The notes beneath the pieces are model-generated. The model did not search any database and was not told the DNA's origin. It worked only from the letters and a program-made list of their open reading frames with translations. Source: an uncultured Caulobacterales bacterium (GTDB lineage Bacteria; Pseudomonadota; Alphaproteobacteria; Caulobacterales; Caulobacteraceae). Taken from it: a stretch of 64,000 bases of DNA. Both the position numbers and the translations under genes were made by a program. The stretch is from contig CAIMFV010000023.1 in assembly GCA_903840435.1 (NCBI GenBank), positions 81,900 through 145,899 on the forward strand, given 5' to 3'. This document shows, in pieces, positions 56,157 to 64,000 of this stretch. Position 1 is the stretch's first letter. The number at the start of each line of letters is the position of its first letter.

Positions 56157-59100
56157 GAGCCGGGCGCAATCCTCAAGCGCCCTGCGGCTGTTTGGGCCGC
56201 AACCGCAGGATGGTACATGTCCTGAGCCAAGGCGCCAGGCAGGAAGAAGTCCCCCGCCGTCACCGCCCGCACCACATAGGCGAGGGTGAAGGGCACCCCG
56301 CCGCGCAGCTTCAATGCCGCCACATAGCGGTCGTCGCGCTTTTCCTGGACCGACGGCGTCGACAGCTGGCCTAAAAAGGCGAAGGGGCCTTTGGCGGCGC
56401 CCTGGCCCTGGCCCTGGCCGCCTGGCTGGGCGGCACCTTGCGCGTCTTCAGGGGTCAGGAGCTGCTCGATTTCAAATCCGCCGGGCAGGGCGTCATCGAT
56501 CAAGGTCTCGACCTCCCTCTGTGAGGTGGCCCGCCCTGACAGGCGAACAATCAAGCGATCTCCGAGCTTGACGCTGTCAAGGCCCACCTGGGTCCCGGTC
56601 TCGCGGAAGTAGGTTTTGGTCAACAGCATGCCATCAGAGCGGGCCCGTGGCGGCGTTCGCATGACGCCGGTCACCGTGACGGTTCGCCATAGGCCGCTAC
56701 GGCTGCGATTGGTGAAGGTGGCACCCGCGAGCCGGGAGACCATCCACCGCGCCGCCCCGGTCGGCGATGCGCCGTTTGCCTGCACCGAGATCGGTCCCGC
56801 CCGTCGCGCCATGGCTGCTGCCGCCTTGAGGAGGAAGGCCGCCTCTTGGGTATTGAGGCTGTCTGGCGCCTTAACGGCCGCGATCAATCGGTTCTGCAAC
56901 CTTTGGACCCGGTCCATATCTCCCGCCTCACTGGCAAGCGCGACGAGGCCCGCCAGATCGCGTAACGGGCTTTGATAGGGGTCATAAATGTCGCGGAAGC
57001 CCAGGGCGTGCTCGGCCTGATCAAAACTGTCCTTGGCCCGGCCCTTATCGCCCATGGCGGCCAGGGCGGCGCCAATTTGCGCCCGTGCCAGGGGGGAGGG
57101 TTCTTTTTGGAAGCCGACATCATGGAACCAGCGCAGTCTGGCCAGATCGCCGTGACCGGCCTTGACCAAGTCATACAGCGCATAGGCGGTGGTGCGGCTC
57201 TGGGCGCGGTCGCGGGCGGCGCGGTCCTCGGCCGTTTCGCGTCTGCCCAGATTGCTCGGCAATTGATAGCCAAGACTGCCAAAGCCGTCGGGCCGTGCCA
57301 GGGCCTGAAGCGAGAAGACGGCGCGGCTTAACACGTCTTGAGCGGGCGAAACGCCAGCTGCCTTGGCGTCCAACAGGAAGTCGATGGCATAGGCGCCAAG
57401 CCAAGGCGGGGCCTCGCCATCGGCGATGCGCCAAAGCCCAAATGAGCCATCGAGCGCCTCTCGGTCGGATAGTTTCTCGATCTCCGCCGCCAAGGCGCGG
57501 GACGCGGCATTGCGGTCACCGCCCGATGCCAACTCAAACAGCGCTGCGCGGCCGACAGAAGACAGTTGTTCGGTGCAGCCATAGGGATAGCGCTGCAACA
57601 TGGCCGCGACCGGCGCGGGGTCGAGGCCGCCAAAGGCTGAGTAGGACACCGAAACCGTGACGCCCCCGGCGGCGAAGCCCGACAGCAGACCTGGCGAAGG
57701 CGTGTAAGGCGTGTTGGGCGCCTGAAGCGCTGTCTCGACGCGGGTTTGCAGCCCCCAACCCGGACGGACCTGAACCGGATAGGTATGAGCGATGTTCAGG
57801 TTTTGGCCTGAGACCCCCAAGGCCGCCTCGCCCTGCACCGGATGGTCTGGTGCGGTGAGCAGGATCTTGCTCGCCAGCCTTTGGCCGAGGCCGAGCGACA
57901 CTGTATCGTTCCAGGCGAGGCTTGGCCCATTTCGCCCGGCGAGACTGACGCGAAAGGCGCCAGCGCGCGCATCAACATTGTGCAGTTCCAAGGTCGCGAA
58001 GGCCTTGTCGCCGGGCGCGAGGAAGCGTGGCAGGGTAAGGTTCGCCGCCACTGGCTCGCGCGAGATCAAGCTGTTGATGCCCGACCCGACCGCATTTGCG
58101 GTCCAGGCCACAGCCACCAGCCGTAACTGGCCATTAAAGTCGGGCCGGGGCAGGTGGATAAGGGCGTGGCCGCCTGCATCGGTTTCCACAACGCCTGACC
58201 ATAATGCCACCGTCTTTACCGGTGCGGCCGCCAGCCCTGCGCCGCCAAACTCATCCCCGCCGAAATTGACCGCCCCCGCTGCGCCAAGATTGGGATCGAG
58301 CAGGCGACCATAGTCGTCGCGATAGGTTAGGGTAAGGGCGCGCTTGCCGAAATACCACGCCGCGGGATCGGGGTTCTTGTGATGGGTCAGGCGCAATATG
58401 CCTTCATCGACAGCGGCGAGCGTCACCCGCGCCTTTTGACCAAAAGCCAACCCCTTGACCGTAATCGGAATGGCCAGGGCCTCTTGGCCCGTGACCTTGG
58501 CGGGGGAGGCGATGGCCACATCCAAGCGTCGCCCCGGCGTTTCGAGTGGCACATAGACAAGACCGAGCGCGCGCCTCGGTTTGGGACTGGCCACCGGATC
58601 GCGCGGCTGGACGACGGTTGCTAGAATATAGGCCCCCCCGCTCCATTGTGCGTCAGCCCGGAACCTGACCGTCACCCCCGATGCAGGCGCCGCCACCGAC
58701 TGCATGGCAAGCACACGATCCGTCGCCACCGCGACCTGGGCCATGCCAGCAAAGGGCGCCTGGATATGCACCTCGACCCAATCGCCTGTGCGGTAATGGC
58801 TGCGGACAGGCGCGATGCGCAGTGTGTCGGGCGCGTCGATCCCTTCCGTCGGTTCACCCCATCCGGAAGACTGGCGAATAACCGTGCGGGCGCCCGATGC
58901 TGCATCGTCGAGTTCGAGCCGGTAGTCGCCCCAAGGCAGGCGCCTTTCCAGCCGCGCGGGCCCGCCCGTCCCCACAGACATCACCCCCTCGGCCACGGGA
59001 ATATCGCGGCTTGAACCGCGCCATCCCCAACGCCCGTTCTGCTCGTACCAATCATAGGTCCATCTTTCAGCGATCAGCCGATAGTGCAGGTGGGCGACGG

Positions 59101-61132
59101 CTTTGCGGCGCCCCTCGGGATCAAGTCCAATAATCTCAAAGGTTTGCAACGGGTCAGCGCCCATGCCCGGCGTCGTTTTGACGCCAAGATAGAGGGGCTT
59201 TAGACGCACGCGCAACTGGGCCTGCTCCGTCACCGGACGCCCACCGGGCTCGAAGACCGAGGTGGTGACGAGGGCGCGTAAGGGGCGCGGATTCGCGCCG
59301 AGGCTGACCAGATTCAGCAGCGCATGGGCGTCGCCTTTTGTGTCCGTCAGATCGCCGGGGCTTTGCAGTAAGGGTTCGTCAAAGCCCGACTTTTCATCGC
59401 CAAAGCGATAGTCCTTAAATTGCGGAAACGGGTCCTTGTCGACCACGACGCGGGTTTCGGTCTGCACCTGCAGGTTCTGGGCGACGGCGCCATAGAGGAA
59501 GCGTGCATTGACGCCGATGTGACGGGTCTCGCCCGCGGTGATCGGATGATCGGCATTGGCCTCGAGGGCGACGGCGAGGCGTTGCGGAATAAAGTCTTCG
59601 ACGTCGAAATGCAGTTGGCCGCCCTCGGCGTCTTCACCCTCAATCTGCAAGGTGGCGCTCCAAACCCCGCGCGCTGCACCGGCGGGAAGGTGAACGTCCT
59701 TGGCCACTTCGCCGCCGGGGGTCGCATCGAAGGTTAGCCGGGCAAACTCAAGCCCCGAGGGGCGGCGAATGACCAAGGCGCCCTTGCGCTTCGTCACCGC
59801 CATCGCCGTATGATCGCGCAGCAAGCCCACCAGATGGACGGTTTCATTCGGGCGATAGATTCCCCGGTCCGCATAAAGAAATCCGTCGACGGCGTCGGGT
59901 CCGTTCGGCGGCGTCCGCCCTGTCACATCCTCTTGGGGCAGCCGCAAAGGGGCGCGTTCTAAATCGATCAGGGTAAAATCGTCGTGCGGGCCATAGGCCA
60001 TGACCCGCGCAGGCCCTGCGCCGCCCTCACCTTTCAAAAGCGCCTTTGGAAAGCGGACCCGGCCATTCGCGTCACTCTGCGCCGCGCCGAGGTCCTCGCC
60101 ATCCTTGGCCACCAAGGCAAGGCGTACATTGGCCAGGGGTCGGGCGGATTTGAGCGATTGCACCGTGACGTCAAGCGCGTCAGCACCGGAATAGGCCTGC
60201 AAGGCCATGTCGGTGAACAGGATCCACCGGGAGGCTCGGGCTGGGTGAGTGTCTTCCCGAGAGTCGGGATTGGGCTTTTCCCCCTTCACGCCTGACGCAT
60301 CCCGCGCCTCGACCCTATAGGCCCCAGGCTCAACCTTTTTCAGCACCGCGCCCAATGGGAAAACCGTTGTGGCCCGCTGGTCGGTTGTGCCGCGCACCGC
60401 CAGATCACCCTCCCAGACTTTGCGGCCCTGATCGCCGACGCTTTGCGGCCCGTCCTCATAGCTCCATTCGCCTTCCGCCACGGGATCGGAGGTGCGAATT
60501 TCCTTCTGCACGAGGTTGCGGTCGGGAACCCGCCAGACCGTCATGTGCAGCCGGGACACATTGACGGTTTCAAGCGCCACCCCATCGGCTTCAAGCCGTG
60601 GCAAGATCACGCCCGTTCCGGCGAAGCCGACATAGGGCGGCTTGCCAGCGGTGGCGATCGCCACCTCGACCGCCTCGGCCAGGGTGGCGCCCGACTTTGA
60701 CGGTAGGCCCCGCAAAAGTGTCACGGTGCGCGGTTCGTAACCGACATCTTGTATGCAAAGCTCATCGCCGGAGACATTGACACTGACCGGGTGGGCAAGG
60801 CTTGGCGTCACCGTGACGAAATCCTCATAGCGGCGGCGCGGATCGAGCGGCTCGGTCATGCGGATACAGGCGCTGGGGGCGGCGGTGGCGGTGTCGCGGC
60901 GATTGGACCAGACCGCAAAGCCCTCGGGTCGCTGCGGCTCCGCGCGAGGGGCATCGGCTGAGCGAGGCTTGCCAAACCCTGGCCAGGGCGCGCCTTTTGA
61001 GGTTGCGCCCGCAACCACCGCGCCGACCGGGGACGGGGCGTTCAGCCGAGCAACCCCAAAGCCCGCACCAAAGGCCGCAATCAGCGCCGCGCCGACGCCC
61101 AAAGCCTTCCATGACCTAGGAAAATCGACCAT
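56153..61132 (-). CDS. Bacterial alpha-2-macroglobulin with thioester motif
   Basis: A 1659-residue periplasmic A2M protein that traps attacking proteases and is thought to guard the envelope together with PBP1C. Start at 61132 (MVDFPRSWKALGVGAALIAA) by membrane anchor; the frame extends 52 codons further upstream. The N-terminus looks like an uncleaved membrane anchor rather than the lipobox of E. coli YfhM. Many MG beta-sandwich domains fill the first 1100 residues; the thioester CXEQ is intact at Cys1186-Gln1189 (YPYGCTEQLSS). The last part holds the helical thioester and receptor-like domains. Family length about 1530-1650 in E. coli. Confidence 0.93.
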   Translation of the reverse strand: MVDFPRSWKALGVGAALIAAFGAGFGVARLNAPSPVGAVVAGATSKGAPWPGFGKPRSADAPRAEPQRPEGFAVWSNRRDTATAAPSACIRMTEPLDPRRRYEDFVTVTPSLAHPVSVNVSGDELCIQDVGYEPRTVTLLRGLPSKSGATLAEAVEVAIATAGKPPYVGFAGTGVILPRLEADGVALETVNVSRLHMTVWRVPDRNLVQKEIRTSDPVAEGEWSYEDGPQSVGDQGRKVWEGDLAVRGTTDQRATTVFPLGAVLKKVEPGAYRVEARDASGVKGEKPNPDSREDTHPARASRWILFTDMALQAYSGADALDVTVQSLKSARPLANVRLALVAKDGEDLGAAQSDANGRVRFPKALLKGEGGAGPARVMAYGPHDDFTLIDLERAPLRLPQEDVTGRTPPNGPDAVDGFLYADRGIYRPNETVHLVGLLRDHTAMAVTKRKGALVIRRPSGLEFARLTFDATPGGEVAKDVHLPAGAARGVWSATLQIEGEDAEGGQLHFDVEDFIPQRLAVALEANADHPITAGETRHIGVNARFLYGAVAQNLQVQTETRVVVDKDPFPQFKDYRFGDEKSGFDEPLLQSPGDLTDTKGDAHALLNLVSLGANPRPLRALVTTSVFEPGGRPVTEQAQLRVRLKPLYLGVKTTPGMGADPLQTFEIIGLDPEGRRKAVAHLHYRLIAERWTYDWYEQNGRWGWRGSSRDIPVAEGVMSVGTGGPARLERRLPWGDYRLELDDAASGARTVIRQSSGWGEPTEGIDAPDTLRIAPVRSHYRTGDWVEVHIQAPFAGMAQVAVATDRVLAMQSVAAPASGVTVRFRADAQWSGGAYILATVVQPRDPVASPKPRRALGLVYVPLETPGRRLDVAIASPAKVTGQEALAIPITVKGLAFGQKARVTLAAVDEGILRLTHHKNPDPAAWYFGKRALTLTYRDDYGRLLDPNLGAAGAVNFGGDEFGGAGLAAAPVKTVALWSGVVETDAGGHALIHLPRPDFNGQLRLVAVAWTANAVGSGINSLISREPVAANLTLPRFLAPGDKAFATLELHNVDARAGAFRVSLAGRNGPSLAWNDTVSLGLGQRLASKILLTAPDHPVQGEAALGVSGQNLNIAHTYPVQVRPGWGLQTRVETALQAPNTPYTPSPGLLSGFAAGGVTVSVSYSAFGGLDPAPVAAMLQRYPYGCTEQLSSVGRAALFELASGGDRNAASRALAAEIEKLSDREALDGSFGLWRIADGEAPPWLGAYAIDFLLDAKAAGVSPAQDVLSRAVFSLQALARPDGFGSLGYQLPSNLGRRETAEDRAARDRAQSRTTAYALYDLVKAGHGDLARLRWFHDVGFQKEPSPLARAQIGAALAAMGDKGRAKDSFDQAEHALGFRDIYDPYQSPLRDLAGLVALASEAGDMDRVQRLQNRLIAAVKAPDSLNTQEAAFLLKAAAAMARRAGPISVQANGASPTGAARWMVSRLAGATFTNRSRSGLWRTVTVTGVMRTPPRARSDGMLLTKTYFRETGTQVGLDSVKLGDRLIVRLSGRATSQREVETLIDDALPGGFEIEQLLTPEDAQGAAQPGGQGQGQGAAKGPFAFLGQLSTPSVQEKRDDRYVAALKLRGGVPFTLAYVVRAVTAGDFFLPGALAQDMYHPAVAAQTAAGRLRIAPGS

Positions 61133-61336
61133 CTTCGGCTCCGACGTCGCACCTTTGCGCTTGCCCGATGATGTGCACGAGATCGACGGTCGGCAAAGTC
61201 TTTTGCGCGGGGGGCACCGGGGTTTTGCGCAGAAAATTGTCGCACCCTTTTCAGGTTCGCCCTTCCCATCAACCAAGCCTGTCGCCATGATGAGGGAGCA
61301 ATAGAGGCCGCAGCCGTCACGCGGTCCAGTCTAGGG

Positions 61337-62677
61337 ATGAAGTCTATGCAGTTGGTCAGCCAAACCGCCATTGAAGGACGTGCAGGTCCGACATTTGCAC
61401 CGCTCTGGCCCCATAGCTCCCAAGGCGTCTTGACCGACATCACAGCCTTCACCCAGGGCCAGCCCTATGGGGCCTACCGCAGCTTGCGCGAGACCGCGCC
61501 GGTCTCCTGGCATGAAGAGCCGTGGGGCGGGCCGGGCTTTTGGGCGGTGACCCGCTATGCCGATGTGATGGCGGTCAATGGCGATCCGACCACCTTTTCA
61601 TCGCAACGCGGCGGTATCTTGATGACCCAAGGCCGGGTGGAGGAGCGCCATCCGCTGCTCTATCGCGCCTCGATGGATGCGATGATCAATCTGGACGCCG
61701 AGCCGCACCTGCAATTGCGCCGCGAACACATGCCCTATTTTACCCCGGCCTATTTGCGCAGCCTGACCGCCAAGGTCGCAGGCGAGGTGACGCGGCTATT
61801 GGACGCCATAGCTGAAACCTCAAAGGCCGGTCCCATCGACATGGTCGAGGCGTTTTCGTCGCGGCTGCCGCTGTTTACCCTGTGCGAAATCCTGGGCGTG
61901 CCCGAGGCCGACCGCAGCAAGTTCCTGCAATGGATGCACTATCTGGAGTTGGCGCAGAAACTGGCCCAGGACCGCGCCACCCACGGCATTGAGCCCAGTC
62001 TGGAGCTGATGCAGTTCATTCAGGCCTTCAATGAAAATGTCGAGGCCATGTTCGCCTATGGGCGCGACATGTTGGAAAAGCGCCGCCGCGAGCCGCAGGC
62101 CGATCTGATGAGCGCCATCGCCAATGCTGAGATTGACGGGGTCAAGCTGCCCGACGAATTCTTGGACGGCTCATGGCTCCTGATCGTCTTCGCTGGCAAT
62201 GACACCACCCGCAACACCTTGTCCGGCGCCATGAAACTGTTGACCGAATTCCCGACCGAGCGGGATCGGCTGATTGCTCAGCCCGAGCTTTTGCCCAATG
62301 CCGCCAATGAATTTATCCGCATGGTCAGCCCGGTCATCTATATGCGCCGCACGGCCCTGCGCGACGCAGACATTGCCGGGCAGAAGATTGCGGAGGGCGA
62401 AAAGGTCATCATGTATTACGGGGCCGCCAATCGCGACCCGCACATGTTTGAGGCGCCCGACCAACTTGACGTCGCCCGCGCCAATGCCGACAAGCATGTG
62501 GCCTTTGGCTATGGCCCCCATGTCTGTCTTGGCAAGCGCGTGGCCCAGATTCAATTGGAAGAGGCCTATCGCCAAATCCTCGCCCGCTTTCCAAAAGCCA
62601 GCTGGACCGGCGATATCGAGATCGCCCCCAATAATTTCGTCCACGCCATCAGCCGCTTAGAAGTGGACTTTCAGTGA
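61337..62677 (+). CDS. Cytochrome P450
   Basis: A 446-residue soluble P450 monooxygenase. Heme-ligand Cys397 is in FGYGPHVCLGKRVAQ; the I-helix motif is VFAGNDTTRNTLSGA; the ExxR helix is NAANEFIRMVSP with IYMRRTALRDADI. The sequence of the N-terminal half (MAVNGDPTTFSSQRGGIL) resembles steroid- or alkane-acting bacterial P450s such as the CYP125/142 group. No ferredoxin or reductase adjoins. Two ATGs (61337, 61346); AGGG favours the second. It converges on the next gene and overlaps its end by seven bases. Confidence 0.92.
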   Translation: MKSMQLVSQTAIEGRAGPTFAPLWPHSSQGVLTDITAFTQGQPYGAYRSLRETAPVSWHEEPWGGPGFWAVTRYADVMAVNGDPTTFSSQRGGILMTQGRVEERHPLLYRASMDAMINLDAEPHLQLRREHMPYFTPAYLRSLTAKVAGEVTRLLDAIAETSKAGPIDMVEAFSSRLPLFTLCEILGVPEADRSKFLQWMHYLELAQKLAQDRATHGIEPSLELMQFIQAFNENVEAMFAYGRDMLEKRRREPQADLMSAIANAEIDGVKLPDEFLDGSWLLIVFAGNDTTRNTLSGAMKLLTEFPTERDRLIAQPELLPNAANEFIRMVSPVIYMRRTALRDADIAGQKIAEGEKVIMYYGAANRDPHMFEAPDQLDVARANADKHVAFGYGPHVCLGKRVAQIQLEEAYRQILARFPKASWTGDIEIAPNNFVHAISRLEVDFQ

Positions 62678-63345
62678 GGGGCCTTCGGGCTGGCCGCAAC
62701 AGGGTCAGCCAGGGCGTCGATTTCGTCGGAAATTGAGGCAAACAGCGACCTTTGGCTGGGCGTCATGGACTTTGCCCGGGCCAGCAGGGCTTTGTTATAG
62801 TCAGAAAAATCGCGACTCCATTTCATGCCGGGTCTGAAGCGGGTCGAGCACTGGGTGTATCCTTCGATAAATCCCGTACGATAGGTTCCCCCAAGATTCA
62901 ACCAACGCCCCATTGAACTTAGATGACCCCAAAGATCGGATTGACCTAAATGCTGTTTGTGGGTCATATTGAAAATTAAATAAAGATCGAGGAACTTTTT
63001 ATTTGTATTTTTGGGATTGTAATATGTGAGGTTTATATACCTTTCTAAATAGTCTTGGCGCACTCTCTCCATTTTTTCTTTTTCTTCAAAGGTAACGGTC
63101 TCATCAGAATAGATATAATCACCCAAGTGTTTGATGATATAGACGTCAATGCCCTCCAAATAGGACAGCCGCTCGGCGTCGGGTGCGAAACGCCACCAGT
63201 TCCCGTCATAATGGTGATGGGCCGTGTCAATTTCCGCCAGCGTTGCGGCGCTCACAGCAGTCCCGCCAAGACAAAGGGCAATAAGGACAATCCCAGCAAG
63301 CCATCTCCAGAAATGTATCGAAGCAAAATTTTGGCGCGGCATCAC
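62671..63345 (-). CDS. Exported Trp-rich paralogous protein (first copy)
   Basis: A 224-residue protein with a signal peptide (RWLAGIVLIALCLGGTAVSA) and no recognised family. It shares with its upstream paralog a HYDGNWWRFA block, a YLEGIDVYI helix, a middle helical region rich in Tyr/Asn/Lys, and FIEGYTQCSTRFRPG...WSRDFSDYN near the end, then DEIDALAD. The start overlaps the paralog's stop by four bases (ATGA). Low GC in the middle. Possibly a periplasmic protein; duplicated genes of this kind often serve immunity or defence, but nothing proves it. Confidence 0.6.
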   Translation of the reverse strand: MMPRQNFASIHFWRWLAGIVLIALCLGGTAVSAATLAEIDTAHHHYDGNWWRFAPDAERLSYLEGIDVYIIKHLGDYIYSDETVTFEEKEKMERVRQDYLERYINLTYYNPKNTNKKFLDLYLIFNMTHKQHLGQSDLWGHLSSMGRWLNLGGTYRTGFIEGYTQCSTRFRPGMKWSRDFSDYNKALLARAKSMTPSQRSLFASISDEIDALADPVAASPKAPH

Positions 63346-63862
63346 TTTTTATCCGCCAGCGCGTCGATTTCAACACTCAGAGACCCGAAATCCATTTTAC
63401 TATCGGGATTTTTAAAGGATTGATCCACAAGGTCATTTTGGTTTTGAATATAATTTAAATAGAATGATGCGTCTTTTGACCAGGTGCGCTTGGGATTGAA
63501 GCGCTTGGATGTCTGGGTATAGCCTTCCAAAAACGCGATCTGTTCCTCTCGCAGTCGGCGGTCCCATTCGACGGCAGACCGCTTATCCTCATCCAATGCA
63601 TCCTGATCCATTTTGGCGAGGTGGCCTTGACAATATTTTAGATAAAGATCAATAAAATCATCATTAATATGGGCATTCTCTATATAGTAGTAATTAAAAT
63701 GCATTTCCAAGCGATCTTCATCTCCATTGAAAAAATAACCGCGTTTGATATGGTTTGAAATAAATTCGTCAATACCATATATGAAGGTTTGTTTTTCCTG
63801 AGTTGTCGCGAGTTTCCACCAACGCCCATCATAATTGAAGTGGCTTTTATACAATTCATCTA
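63342..63862 (-). pseudogene. Second Trp-rich paralog, N-terminus removed by an IS630-type insertion
   Basis: About 170 residues paralogous to the protein at 62671-63345 (NYDGRWWKLA, FLEGYTQTSKRFNPK, WSKDASFYL, IDALAD). Homology runs upstream to the insertion edge (LDELYKSHFNYDG matches TLAEIDTAHHHYDG), but no signal peptide remains. Translation could only start at a TTG at 63854. The disruption coincides with the IS end, so this is a truncated gene. Confidence 0.7.
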
Positions 63863-64000
63863 GAGTCTGTCAGGATAGGACGGAAGCATATCCGGCGTGG
63901 CGAAGGTAATTCGCGCACTCTTGTGAGGTGAACGCGTCGAGCAGCGTACCGACCCGCTGCCATGTGGCCTCGACGGTTCGTTCCTCTGCCTTTCGGACGA
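63863..64000 (-). mobile_element. IS630-type insertion sequence, partial, running off the window
   Basis: The element edge is next to TA at 63861-63862, as for IS630-family insertions, which duplicate TA. The first bases, GAGTCTGTCAGGATAGG, form the candidate terminal end. Confidence 0.65.
63870..64000 (-). CDS. IS630-type transposase, C-terminal part only
   Basis: Reading from the window edge on the minus strand, the frame VRKAEERTVEATWQRVGTLL then DAFTSQECANYLRHAGYA ends at TGA 63870-63872. The ECANYLRHAGY ending is the usual C-terminus of IS630-family DDE transposases. The rest lies beyond the window. Confidence 0.72.
   Translation of the reverse strand, partial: VRKAEERTVEATWQRVGTLLDAFTSQECANYLRHAGYASVLS

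Noticed and set aside
1..64000. CRISPR array or ribosomal RNA genes
   Set aside because: No regularly spaced direct repeats and no rRNA-like sequence were found in the window.

Overview
The window looks like a chromosomal segment of an alphaproteobacterium, most likely of the order Caulobacterales. This rests on the GapR-type nucleoid protein next to prfA, a lipoprotein that looks like the Caulobacter CC0125/CC1285 family, a motA without motB beside it, the ptsP/rodZ-like/ispG/prfA/motA neighbourhood, a GCTATC-type -10 promoter candidate, and high GC in the core genes. The genus cannot be fixed from the sequence. Most of the window is housekeeping; accessory or odd material sits in short AT-rich patches near 8.97-10.3 kb, 35.4-37.5 kb and 62.9-64 kb.

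Layout. 0.1-6.2 kb: a small membrane protein, an IscU-like scaffold, yidD, thrS, a GT2 glycosyltransferase, mutM and a YqjD/YqjE-like membrane pair. 6.2-10.9 kb (minus strand): a CysG-like siroheme protein with a methyltransferase remnant, a lipoprotein, a LysE exporter, a MAPEG protein, two paralogous AT-rich membrane proteins and a glutathione S-transferase. 11-17.3 kb (plus): ptsP, a RodZ-like protein, ispG and a secreted phosphoesterase. 17.4-25.5 kb (minus): an unknown basic protein coupled to gapR, prfA, motA, a PaaI thioesterase, an ABC1 kinase, a PepF peptidase, a TIGR02301-type protein and a nitronate monooxygenase-like enzyme. 25.5-34.8 kb: small secreted proteins, a CHAP hydrolase, YhhN, a DsbD/ScsB-type reductase, three hotdog-fold genes in a row, pyk and a DUF3617 protein.

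34.9-37.5 kb: a BrnT/BrnA toxin-antitoxin pair followed by AT-rich genes without recognised function (small membrane protein, lipoprotein, possible immunity protein). 37.6-46.2 kb: a crescentin-like coiled-coil protein, a DegT aminotransferase, thiD, folP, ftsH, a GT2 glycosyltransferase and galE. 46.2-56 kb: nadE, a GT4 glycosyltransferase, tkt, ugd, purU and pbpC. 56-62.7 kb: a 1659-residue alpha-2-macroglobulin overlapping pbpC, and a cytochrome P450. 62.7-64 kb: two tandem paralogous proteins, the second cut by an IS630-type element that runs off the window.

Functional themes are translation (thrS, prfA, yidD), cofactor synthesis (folP, thiD, nadE, siroheme), isoprenoid and carbon metabolism (ispG, pyk, tkt, ptsP), surface polysaccharide synthesis (galE, ugd, three glycosyltransferases, DegT), envelope defence (A2M/PBP1C) and cell shape or chromosome organisation (RodZ-like, crescentin-like, GapR). 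No rRNA, tRNA or CRISPR array was found. Directly visible novelties are a ~45 bp hairpin repeat that begins two bases after a TAG stop codon at three loci, an IscU-like protein lacking its third cysteine, a hotdog protein without catalytic residues, and the IS-truncated paralog.
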